DNA of 7,487 bases from an uncultured Bacilli bacterium (GTDB lineage: Bacteria > Bacillota_I > Bacilli_A > RF39 > UBA660): NCBI GenBank assembly GCA_904502155.1, contig CAJGDV010000057.1:1-7487 (forward strand), written 5' to 3'. Below are positions 1 to 5,575 of the stretch, piece after piece. Positions within the stretch are counted from its first letter, which is position 1, and the number at the start of each line of letters is the position of its first letter. Position numbers and translations under genes: made by a program. The notes under the pieces were generated by a model that saw only the letters and a list, made by a program, of their open reading frames with translations, made no database searches and was not told the DNA's origin.

Positions 1-21
1 TATACTATTAATAGTAGGAGG
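1..21 (+). promoter_or_regulatory. Possible -10 box and RBS of the first Cys-rich gene
   Basis: TATACT at 1-6 resembles a sigma-A -10 box, and AGGAGG at 16-21 is a strong Shine-Dalgarno sequence 5 nt before the ATG at 27. The -35 region would lie outside the window, so the promoter part is tentative; the RBS is clear. The paralogous gene at 2687 has a comparable arrangement, with a -10 box 7 nt before AGGAGG against 9 nt here. Confidence 0.45.
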
Positions 22-26
22 ATATT

Positions 27-752
27 ATGAATAGAAAAGTTTTAATTGGATTTTTTTGTTTTTCATGTGTTGTATTCGCAATTGGGGTATTAATGAATAT
101 ATTTATAAATCCATTATCATGTGATGAAGGTTATAATTTAAGAGATGGAAAATGTTACAAATATGAATATGTTCCCTATTTATCTAATACTTGTAAATCA
201 GGTTATGTTCTACATGAAGGAAAATGTTATAAATATTTAAAATACAATGATTTTGATAAATATAAGACATGTGAAATAAGTAAGGCTGATGAGAATATTG
301 AGTTATCTTATAAAGATGGAAAATGTCTTATAACAGAATTTTATTCTGGAAACTTAAAATATACATGTGATGATGGTTTTGGATTAAATAATAATAATGT
401 TTGTTATAAAGAAACAACAATTGATGCCACTTTAAACGAAGATGGTGATTATGTGTGTCCTAGTGGATATGCTATAAATGATAAAATATGTAAGAAAACA
501 GATTATAGAGATCCTGTTCGCAGTGTTTTTTGTACATCTGATACACATGTTTTAAAAGATGATTATTGTTATTTAGAAACTGAAACTAAAGAAGCCGAAG
601 CATGTTTAAAAGGTGAAACATTAATTGATGATAAATGTTATGTTTTATCTGAAGAAACTATAAAACCAACTAGTGTATGTCCATATGGTTATACTGAATC
701 TGATGGTCAATGCAAAAAAGAATTTATAAAAGAAGCTAATAAAAAACATTAA
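27..752 (+). CDS. Membrane-anchored Cys-rich protein with eight two-Cys modules
   Basis: This is a 241-residue protein of no family I can name. MNRK is followed by one hydrophobic segment (about residues 5-27), which suggests an N-in membrane anchor or uncleaved signal. The rest is hydrophilic and carries 16 cysteines in eight pairs: 32/43, 56/67, 82/100, 114/126, 144/155, 169/181, 193/204 and 218/229. Pair spacing is 11-12 except in the third module (18), and the module period is about 25 residues. The loose consensus is C-x-x-G-[YF]-x-L, a few residues, then [GD]-K-C-[YK]. It recalls small disulfide-bonded extracellular modules (EGF- or furin-like in style), but with only two Cys per module. 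An exported, possibly disulfide-stabilised stalk or binding protein is inference. AGGAGG 5 nt upstream fixes the start. A paralogue with the same eight-module plan lies at 2687-3418. The stop codon lies in a terminator shared with the convergent gene. Confidence 0.85.
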   Translation: MNRKVLIGFFCFSCVVFAIGVLMNIFINPLSCDEGYNLRDGKCYKYEYVPYLSNTCKSGYVLHEGKCYKYLKYNDFDKYKTCEISKADENIELSYKDGKCLITEFYSGNLKYTCDDGFGLNNNNVCYKETTIDATLNEDGDYVCPSGYAINDKICKKTDYRDPVRSVFCTSDTHVLKDDYCYLETETKEAEACLKGETLIDDKCYVLSEETIKPTSVCPYGYTESDGQCKKEFIKEANKKH

Positions 753-770
753 GAAATTTCTTAATGTTTT
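743..770. terminator. Bidirectional terminator shared by two convergent genes
   Basis: This is a perfect 28-bp palindrome (core CATTAAGAAA/TTTCTTAATG) with an A-tract on the left and a T-rich tract on the right, so it reads as an intrinsic terminator on both strands. It contains the TAA of the plus-strand gene (750-752) and the TAA of the minus-strand gene (761-763). The two coding regions are only 8 nt apart. Confidence 0.85.
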
Positions 771-1453
771 ATTTTTGGTTCAAATGTTATAAAATCTTTT
801 TCTGTTAATTCTAATGTTTCATATTCTAGTCTCTTAAGTGTTTCTTCATTGTTTTGAATAATTACTATTTGATGTTCCCTACCTATATTTGTTCCTAAGA
901 AGATTCCTTTTATTTCAGGACTTTCTTTTAATAAATTAATTACTTCTTTTGAATAAATTGGAAGTAATCTTTTAACTTTATTATCATCTAATTTAAAAAA
1001 GTTCCCGAATAATGTTACATCTTCAACAAAATACCATAATTCTATTTCATAATCTTTATCATAAAATAATTTTATTCTATCTTTATAAATGTTTATTTTT
1101 TGATAATGATCTTTAAAAATTTTAATAAAATTTTTATAATAGTTTTCTAAAGATGAACTAGATTCTAAGTTGATAATATCAATAGAACCTATTTCTTGTA
1201 ATTGTTCTTGTATATGTTTTGTTTTTAATCTATAGTCACTTCCCTTTTCAGTATTTCTATAACTATCAAATTCAAAGTGTTCTATACCAATTATTTTTTT
1301 ATCATATGTTGATATGATATCAGGTTTATCAAATGGTTGCATATTTTTAAGCATTTTATTTAATTCAATTTCATCAATATCATAAAATACTTTTACTTTT
1401 TTATCCTTATTTAAATAAGTATCTAAAATATGACCTAATTCATTCTTTCTCAT
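761..1453 (-). CDS. Hypothetical protein, unrecognised soluble family
   Basis: This 230-residue protein has no signal peptide or membrane segment and is rich in Lys, Glu, Ile and Asp, so it is probably cytoplasmic. I do not recognise the family. The most distinctive stretch is around residues 43-75: K-P-D-I-I, then I-I-G-I-E-H-F-E-F-D, then Y-R and a G-S-D-Y-R patch. A hydrophobic strand followed by acidic residues after a P-D pair is faintly like a PD-(D/E)xK nuclease core, but the catalytic Lys is not evident and I would not annotate it so. A second patterned part is near residues 180-200 (G-I-F-L-G-T-N, then a V-I-I-Q strand). The ATG is preceded by GGTGAT with a 3-nt gap. It lies 21 nt behind the kinase-like gene, in the same reading frame, so the two are probably co-transcribed. 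It may also have its own extended -10 promoter. Confidence 0.75.
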   Translation of the reverse strand: MRKNELGHILDTYLNKDKKVKVFYDIDEIELNKMLKNMQPFDKPDIISTYDKKIIGIEHFEFDSYRNTEKGSDYRLKTKHIQEQLQEIGSIDIINLESSSSLENYYKNFIKIFKDHYQKINIYKDRIKLFYDKDYEIELWYFVEDVTLFGNFFKLDDNKVKRLLPIYSKEVINLLKESPEIKGIFLGTNIGREHQIVIIQNNEETLKRLEYETLELTEKDFITFEPKIKH

Positions 1454-1468
1454 ACTATCACCATATAT

Positions 1469-1477
1469 ATTATATCA
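1469..1477 (-). promoter_or_regulatory. Extended -10 element before the 761-1453 gene
   Basis: On the minus strand this reads TGATATAAT, a TGn-TATAAT extended -10, ending 15 nt before the ATG at 1453. No good -35 is visible at the expected distance (about 1492-1497). The initial TGA is also the stop codon of the kinase-like gene. Predicted initiation near 1462 would leave a leader of only about 9 nt, starting at or inside the GGTGAT RBS. Confidence 0.45.
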
Positions 1478-2215
1478 TATAAATGGGCGATTACTTTTTA
1501 ATTCATCAATATTATCATCTAAATATGGTTTATTAGTACTATCAGACATTATTTCTATAAATAGATTTTTTAAATTATTACTTATATTTAATTTTGATAT
1601 GAAAGATTGGAAAAATTCTATATCACCATGTGCTTGACTTGGTTTAAATGATTGATTACATAAATAATAAAGCATAAAAAATGAATTATTATATTTATCC
1701 ATATCGCTATCTATTTCACAATTAATATTTTCTAAATAAGAGTCATAAATTGTGCTTGGAATAAAATCAGTATCATAATTATCAAGGTGATAATTATCAA
1801 TATCAATAGCTTTTACTACTTTATTTGAAATAACAAAATTATGATACATTAAATCAACTAAAACAACATTATTTTTATGAAGTTCTTTAATGATTTTTTC
1901 CATTTGTTTTAAGTAATTAATTTTTTCTTCTAATGTTCTTTTAGATTGCATACAATGTTTTAATGTCATTTCATAATTTATATAATCCATTGTATAACCT
2001 TTAATCTCATTATTAATATAAATTATTTCTCTTGGATTAGTAATATTTTTAATGTTCATTTTTTTTATTTCTTTTATTTTATTAATTTTGTTAATTGCAT
2101 TTTGATTATAATAAAAATATTTAGCAACTTTATCATCTGATAGTCGTGTTACTTTTCCTTCAGCACCTACACCTATTACTTCACCAATTTCACCTTCTAA
2201 ATAAATTTTTTCCAT
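1475..2215 (-). CDS. Protein-kinase-fold protein (Ser/Thr kinase-like)
   Basis: The 246 residues carry a reduced protein-kinase pattern. There is a glycine-rich loop (I-G-V-G-A-E-G-K-V, 14-22), a probable ATP-anchoring Lys32 in V-A-K-Y, and a hinge-like G-Y-T-M-D-Y-I (73-79). The catalytic loop L-V-D-L-M-Y-H-N has Asp121 and Asn126 in the D-x4-N spacing of HRDxxxxN, and I-D-I-D-N (137-141) stands at the DFG position. The His-Arg of HRD is replaced by Leu-Val, the DFG Gly is absent, and the C-lobe is short compared with about 260-300 residues for usual kinase domains. It has no membrane segment, so is probably cytoplasmic. Atypical small kinases of this style phosphorylate proteins or small molecules; the substrate cannot be told. 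AAGGA 9 nt before the ATG and a consensus promoter support the start. The TGA stop is followed in frame by seven sense codons and then the ATG of the next gene. Confidence 0.75.
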   Translation of the reverse strand: MEKIYLEGEIGEVIGVGAEGKVTRLSDDKVAKYFYYNQNAINKINKIKEIKKMNIKNITNPREIIYINNEIKGYTMDYINYEMTLKHCMQSKRTLEEKINYLKQMEKIIKELHKNNVVLVDLMYHNFVISNKVVKAIDIDNYHLDNYDTDFIPSTIYDSYLENINCEIDSDMDKYNNSFFMLYYLCNQSFKPSQAHGDIEFFQSFISKLNISNNLKNLFIEIMSDSTNKPYLDDNIDELKSNRPFI

Positions 2216-2237
2216 TAAATCACATCCTTAATGAATG

Positions 2238-2266
2238 ATTATATATTCTTATAAAAAAAGTGTCAA
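2238..2266 (-). promoter_or_regulatory. Consensus sigma-A promoter of the kinase-like gene
   Basis: The minus strand carries TTGACA (2261-2266), a 17-nt spacer and TATAAT (2238-2243), a perfect consensus for the housekeeping sigma factor. Initiation is expected near 2231, giving a leader of about 16 nt that contains the AAGGA RBS (2225-2229). The -35 box overlaps the stop codon and terminator stem of the upstream VanZ-like gene. Confidence 0.8.
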
Positions 2267-2278
2267 ATTAATGACACT
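2253..2278 (-). terminator. Terminator of the VanZ-like gene
   Basis: On the minus strand a 7-bp perfect stem, AGTGTCA/TGACACT (2272-2278 with 2259-2265) and a 6-nt loop, is followed by a run of Ts (2253-2258). The TGA stop of the VanZ-like gene (2263-2265) is inside the descending arm. The stem is short and only moderately G+C-rich, so termination may be partial. Confidence 0.7.
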
Positions 2279-2610
2279 AAAAAAATACCAATTAAAGAAC
2301 CTGAGCAATCAATTAAAACATCTTTTACTTGACAATGCCTACCTTCAATAAAATATTGATGTATTTCGTCTAATGATGCATATATATAACATAATAAAAA
2401 ACTATTTAATTTAGGATGTACAGTATTTTTTAATACAAAAAATGATATAATTCCTAAAATCATGTATTCAAAAAAATGTGCATATTTTCTAACACTTTTT
2501 TTGGCTTTAATTGCTTTTTTTACTTTATTACTTAATTTTCCTGATTGTGTTGCTGTTTGATGTGAAAGTAAAAAAATTAAAATTAACCAAAATAATAAAA
2601 TTAATTTCAT
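2263..2610 (-). CDS. VanZ-like family membrane protein
   Basis: This 115-residue protein is mostly hydrophobic, with about four membrane segments (2-16, 45-61, 68-80, 97-115). It shows the VanZ family signature: S-x-Q after the first helix (S16, Q18), R41-K-x-x-H45-F with Y49 at the second helix, then A-S-L-D-E-I-H-Q-Y-F (78-87), G-R (90-91), and D97 with G104 and G108 in the last helix. VanZ gives low-level teicoplanin resistance in enterococci. Most chromosomal relatives have no proven role and are regarded as envelope proteins, so a resistance label would be unjustified. It is short for the family but lacks no core motif. GGTGGTGAT (2614-2622) precedes the ATG by 3 nt. It is transcribed away from the second Cys-rich gene, with a 76-bp divergent promoter region between them. 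Confidence 0.88.
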   Translation of the reverse strand: MKLILLFWLILIFLLSHQTATQSGKLSNKVKKAIKAKKSVRKYAHFFEYMILGIISFFVLKNTVHPKLNSFLLCYIYASLDEIHQYFIEGRHCQVKDVLIDCSGSLIGIFLVSLI

Positions 2611-2625
2611 AATATCACCACCATT

Positions 2626-2634
2626 ATTATATCA
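2626..2634 (-). promoter_or_regulatory. Extended -10 element of the VanZ-like gene
   Basis: The minus strand reads TGATATAAT, ending 15 nt before the ATG at 2610, the same element and spacing as at 1469-1477. No convincing -35 is seen (ATAAAA at 2649-2654). Initiation about 7 nt downstream would give a very short leader that begins inside the duplicated GGTGGTGAT. Confidence 0.5.
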
Positions 2635-2636
2635 TA

Positions 2637-2665
2637 TTGATTTTATTTTTTTATTATATTATAAT
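2637..2665 (+). promoter_or_regulatory. Promoter of the second Cys-rich gene
   Basis: TTGATT (2637-2642), a 17-nt A/T-only spacer and TATAAT (2660-2665) make a good sigma-A promoter. A second TATAAT at 2667-2672 could be an alternative -10 but sits close to the RBS (AGGAGGT, 2673-2679). The divergent -10 of the VanZ-like gene lies 3 bp to the left of this -35, so the two promoters are back to back and polymerases may compete. Confidence 0.65.
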
Positions 2666-2686
2666 TTATAATAGGAGGTATTCGTT

Positions 2687-3418
2687 ATGACCAATAAATC
2701 AGATATAATTTATGCCATTATTGGATTTGTAACTGTCGTTGTAATTGCTGTTTTTTGTATTTTATCAAGACCTAAATATGAATGTCCAGGGACACTTGAT
2801 GTTTTAGATGGTAAACAATGTCAAACAGAAATAGTACTAAAATATAATGAATTAAAGTGTACAAATAATGGATATTTTAATGGAAAAAAATGTGTTCAAG
2901 TAACTTCTAGTCAAAATATTGATTTTAATGAAGTATGTTCATTAACTGGTGAAGATATTGTTAAAGACGGTCGTGTTGTTACTACGGAAAAATTTGAAAA
3001 AGAAAATAATTGTGGATATAAAGTTACTTATGTTCCAAAGAAAAATGCAACTTGCCAAGCTGGATATGAATTTGATGAAGCAAATTCTAAATGTCGTACT
3101 GAAAAAGAAAAATATGCCCTTTTAGATGAAAATAAACAACATTATTGTTCACAAGGTGAAACATTGAGAGATGGTAAATGTATATATTACGAATATATTG
3201 ATCCTACTATTACAGCATGTGAAGGTGAAGATAAACTTTCAAATAATACATGTATTAGAGAATATATTGATGAAGCTATTGTATGTTCTACTGGTGATTA
3301 TTTAGATAATGCTTGTAAGATTTTAGGTTCTGAATTATATAGTATATGTCCTCAAGGTTATACTGATAATGGCTATAGTTGTTCAAAAAAAGAAATTGTT
3401 GATGCTATAAAGAAATAA
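2687..3418 (+). CDS. Membrane-anchored Cys-rich protein, eight-module paralogue
   Basis: This 243-residue protein has one hydrophobic anchor (about 8-27) and 16 cysteines after it, in eight pairs: 33/45, 58/69, 84/109, 123/136, 154/165, 178/189, 200/210 and 221/232. Most pairs are 10-13 apart; the third is expanded to 25. Module count, order, the long third module and the last four modules match the protein at 27-752: compare C-x-x-G-E-T-L-x-D-x-K-C, Y-x-D-P before module six, and the C-terminal I-C-P-x-G-Y-T and Lys-rich tail. The two are clearly diverged paralogues. An exported, surface-exposed position is inferred from the anchor and the Cys pattern; the charges flanking the anchor (Lys4 before; Arg28 and Lys30 after) do not settle topology. 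AGGAGGT lies 7 nt upstream of the ATG. It has its own promoter and ends in a terminator shared with the convergent glycosyltransferase-like gene. Function is unknown. Confidence 0.85.
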   Translation: MTNKSDIIYAIIGFVTVVVIAVFCILSRPKYECPGTLDVLDGKQCQTEIVLKYNELKCTNNGYFNGKKCVQVTSSQNIDFNEVCSLTGEDIVKDGRVVTTEKFEKENNCGYKVTYVPKKNATCQAGYEFDEANSKCRTEKEKYALLDENKQHYCSQGETLRDGKCIYYEYIDPTITACEGEDKLSNNTCIREYIDEAIVCSTGDYLDNACKILGSELYSICPQGYTDNGYSCSKKEIVDAIKK

Positions 3419-3442
3419 AAAACTAGTTCATACTAGTTTTTT
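3417..3442. terminator. Bidirectional terminator between convergent genes
   Basis: An 11-bp perfect stem, AAAAAACTAGT/ACTAGTTTTTT, with the loop TCAT forms a hairpin with an A-tract on one side and a T-tract on the other, so it works in either direction. It overlaps the TAA of the Cys-rich gene (3416-3418) and contains the TAG of the minus-strand gene (3423-3425). The coding regions are 4 nt apart. Confidence 0.88.
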
Positions 3443-4409
3443 CTATTTCATTAATTGATTTAATAATATTAGTAAATAAATATTTTTTTACTTGTTTCTT
3501 ATCTGGTTTTATTTTTTCAATATTTTCTTCATAATAAATACTTTCAATGCGATCTATAAAACTAATTTTATCTTCTACTAAGTAACCATTTTTTTTAATC
3601 ATTTTAGTATTAGCATTATTTTTAAATGCTATGATTGGTAGATTAAAATTCATAGCTTTAGCAATATTTTTGTCAAATGATATTTTCTTATTAGTACTAA
3701 TATATAAGTCTGATATTGAATATATTTTATTACCAAGTTTATTAGTTTCAATTACTTTAATATTATCTTCTAATCGATAAAATTTAATTAGTTCTTTTTC
3801 TCTATCATTAATTTTATTATTAATAATTAATTTTATATTTTTAACATCTTCTTTTACTTCGTTCATATATTCAATTAAATTATAATTATCTTTATCTTGA
3901 GTTAATAATACGAAATCATTATTTCCTATACCGATTTCATTTTTAATTTTAATTTTATAATTATTACTTAGATTTATTTTTTCTTCTACAATACCATATC
4001 CATTAACAAGGAAGGTATTTTTTTTAATTTTTTCTTTAATTATTTTATATTCAATTTCATTTAAAGCAATATAAATATCCGAAAAAGATCTTAATAAATA
4101 TTCTTTTCTAAAATTAAAATTAGATATTATAGTAATATTTTTTGATGTTTTGTTTTTAGCAAAAATTCTAAATATAATATTATCAGTAGTATAAATAATA
4201 TCAAAATTATTTTCTTTAACAAGTTTTCTTAGTGTTTTAATTGTTTTTTTTCGTCTTAATAATATTTTTTTATGGCAATATTTAATGTTTTCATTATCAT
4301 ATGTTGCTATTGTTATATGACATTTATTTTCGTTTAAATATTTTAAATATAATTGGTAATTTTCATTAATGATTTTTGTACTTTCTGCAATTAGTAAAAT
4401 TTTCTTCAT
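3423..4409 (-). CDS. GT4-like glycosyltransferase, probably degenerate
   Basis: The 328 residues follow the plan of a GT-B fold glycosyltransferase of the GT4 type. There is an N-terminal M-K-K-I-L-L-I strand and a first Rossmann-like half to about residue 135, a linker L-V-N-G-Y-G-I (134-140) where many GT4 enzymes have N-G-[VI]-D, and a second half. That half has Y-S-I-S-D-L-Y-I-S-T (230-239), K-A-M-N-F-N-L-P-I-I-A-F (251-262) and N-G-Y-L-V (274-278), matching D-[LIV]-x-[LIV]-x-S, E-A-M-A-x-G-x-P-V-I-A and G-x-L-V. The two glutamates of the EX7E motif, which contact the nucleotide-sugar, are Ile243 and Lys251 here. The usual glycine-rich loop near the N terminus is also missing. It may be a weak, altered or inactive enzyme, such as a partner subunit. 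No membrane segment is seen. AAAGGGGG 6 nt before the ATG fixes the start. Confidence 0.72.
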   Translation of the reverse strand: MKKILLIAESTKIINENYQLYLKYLNENKCHITIATYDNENIKYCHKKILLRRKKTIKTLRKLVKENNFDIIYTTDNIIFRIFAKNKTSKNITIISNFNFRKEYLLRSFSDIYIALNEIEYKIIKEKIKKNTFLVNGYGIVEEKINLSNNYKIKIKNEIGIGNNDFVLLTQDKDNYNLIEYMNEVKEDVKNIKLIINNKINDREKELIKFYRLEDNIKVIETNKLGNKIYSISDLYISTNKKISFDKNIAKAMNFNLPIIAFKNNANTKMIKKNGYLVEDKISFIDRIESIYYEENIEKIKPDKKQVKKYLFTNIIKSINEIEKTSMN

Positions 4410-4445
4410 GTTGTTCCCCCTTTATCATCAATAAAATATTATTCT

Positions 4446-4475
4446 ATTATAAACAATAAATGTATAAAAAAGCAA
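4446..4475 (-). promoter_or_regulatory. Promoter of the GT4-like gene
   Basis: On the minus strand TTGCTT (4470-4475), an 18-nt spacer and TATAAT (4446-4451) form a plausible sigma-A promoter. The start site would be near 4439, giving a leader of about 30 nt that carries the RBS at 4416-4423. Confidence 0.6.
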
Positions 4476-4476
4476 T

Positions 4477-4502
4477 AAAAAAATTAGTAAAAACTAATTT
4501 TT
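4477..4502 (-). terminator. Terminator of the metallopeptidase gene
   Basis: A 10-bp stem, AAAAATTAGT/ACTAATTTTT (4493-4502 with 4479-4488) around a four-base loop, is followed on the minus strand by a T-tract. The TAG stop of the gene (4494-4496) lies inside the ascending arm. The symmetric A and T tracts make it able to act in both directions. Confidence 0.75.
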
Positions 4503-5513
4503 ATAATATTTAGCATTTTTTAATGTTTGATTTTTAAATTCTAGTATCATTTCTTTAACTTTATTTTGATCTTCATCATCTAAATAAGAGTATTCATCAA
4601 AATCATATGAAAGACAATCTAATAAATTTATATAATAATTATAGTTTTCAAAATTATTAGCAAAGGCATCTATATTACCTGTTATAGCTGCATAATTTGC
4701 TGATTGAACAATATCTTTATTAAAAAACAAAGGTTTACATATTAGCTTTTCAAGATCATATGCTGTTGATTCATATACTTTATTAGTACTATAATTTTTT
4801 AATGTATATAAATATTTTTTAAAATCATTTCGATCGATATTATTTTTTTTATAATTTAAAATATTATTCATTAATATATCTGTAAAATAAACGTTAAATA
4901 CTTCATCAATCATTGATCCATATACATATGCGTCTTCTTCACCTTTTTTATAAAAAAATTCAGATAATCCGCTTCTTGAATAAAATAAATTTTTATCAAT
5001 ATAAAAATTAGTTTCTTTAACACTTGTTATTGCATGTCTAAGTTCATGAATTAATGTTTCTAAAATATCTATTTTAGGTAGCTTATGATTAAACATAGTA
5101 TCACCTATAAAAATCTTTTGGTCAATAATTTTAGTTTTTTTAGTAAATAAATTTTCTGGTTTATCCATAGTATAGAAACCTGTAATATATGGATTTGTCT
5201 CTTCTAATCCATATTTTTGACATAGTTCATAAGTATGTCCTTCTTCTAAGTAAATACGGTTTTTGTCCATAACTTGGTAAAAAATATCATTAATCTTTTT
5301 TCCATATAATTCATTTAAACTAATTTGTATTAAAGTAAGCATGTTTATTAATTCATCATTATAATCATGTTTTTTTTGAAAATCTTTAAGGTAACCATTA
5401 TATTTTCTTATTAAATTGTTAATTTCACAATCTGTATGTGTTAATTTTTTTTTCGGTTTTAATATCGGCTGTGTAATCTCTTTATAATTAACCAGTTCTT
5501 CTAAATCTTCCAT
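4494..5513 (-). CDS. Zincin-type (HExxH) metallopeptidase-like protein
   Basis: This 339-residue protein has no signal peptide or membrane helix, so is probably cytoplasmic. The key motif is I-H-E-L-R-H-A (155-161), in which His156 and His160 would bind zinc and Glu157 would activate water. It is preceded by the hydrophobic run I-D-I-L-E-T-L, as expected for the active-site helix. About 44 residues on, S-M-I-D-E-V-F-N-V-Y-F-T (200-211) offers Glu204 as a third ligand, as in gluzincins. G-L-S and G-E-E-D-A-Y-V-Y-G lie between. The N-terminal 150 residues are Lys/Glu-rich and helical with no known domain, and the C-terminal part has N-Y-A-A-I-T-G-N-I-D-A-F (273-284). The exact family is not recognised and the substrate is unknown. 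AGAGGTG 5 nt before the ATG supports the start. It is an independent unit with its own terminator. Confidence 0.72.
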   Translation of the reverse strand: MEDLEELVNYKEITQPILKPKKKLTHTDCEINNLIRKYNGYLKDFQKKHDYNDELINMLTLIQISLNELYGKKINDIFYQVMDKNRIYLEEGHTYELCQKYGLEETNPYITGFYTMDKPENLFTKKTKIIDQKIFIGDTMFNHKLPKIDILETLIHELRHAITSVKETNFYIDKNLFYSRSGLSEFFYKKGEEDAYVYGSMIDEVFNVYFTDILMNNILNYKKNNIDRNDFKKYLYTLKNYSTNKVYESTAYDLEKLICKPLFFNKDIVQSANYAAITGNIDAFANNFENYNYYINLLDCLSYDFDEYSYLDDEDQNKVKEMILEFKNQTLKNAKYYKN

Positions 5514-5534
5514 CTTTACACCTCTTTAACTAAT

Positions 5535-5543
5535 AATATATCA
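5535..5543 (-). promoter_or_regulatory. Possible extended -10 of the metallopeptidase gene
   Basis: The minus strand reads TGATATATT, a TGn-TATATT element ending 21 nt before the ATG at 5513 and 9 nt before the RBS. No good -35 is seen; the expected site falls in the upstream terminator stem. Confidence 0.4.
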
Positions 5544-5548
5544 TAATT

Positions 5549-5575
5549 AAAAAAAAGTAAACTATGTTTACTTTT
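5549..5575 (-). terminator. Terminator of the coiled-coil protein gene
   Basis: A 10-bp perfect stem, AAAAGTAAAC/GTTTACTTTT (5566-5575 with 5553-5562) with a 3-nt loop, is followed on the minus strand by a continuous T-run. The ascending arm begins in the TAA stop codon (5574-5576). Confidence 0.8.

Noticed and set aside
743..770. Operator or recombination site (28-bp perfect palindrome)
   Set aside because: The palindrome lies between convergent stop codons with A and T tracts on either side, which a bidirectional terminator explains fully; similar hairpins end the other genes.
761..1453. PD-(D/E)xK nuclease
   Set aside because: A P-D pair and a later acidic strand (residues 44-63) hint at it, but the essential Lys and correct spacing are not evident.
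1475..2265. Mycoplasma-type code (TGA as Trp)
   Set aside because: Two genes end in TGA, one inside a terminator hairpin, all four visible Trp codons are TGG, and no family-like protein here is interrupted by TGA. The kinase/neighbour junction remains the only ambiguous place and is reported separately.
2263..2610. Glycopeptide resistance gene (vanZ proper)
   Set aside because: The family signature is clear, but no van ligase, dehydrogenase or dipeptidase is nearby and most VanZ-like proteins have no resistance role.
2611..2686. Riboswitch or small RNA in the divergent region
   Set aside because: The 76 bp are filled by two promoters and two ribosome binding sites, with no room or structure for an aptamer.
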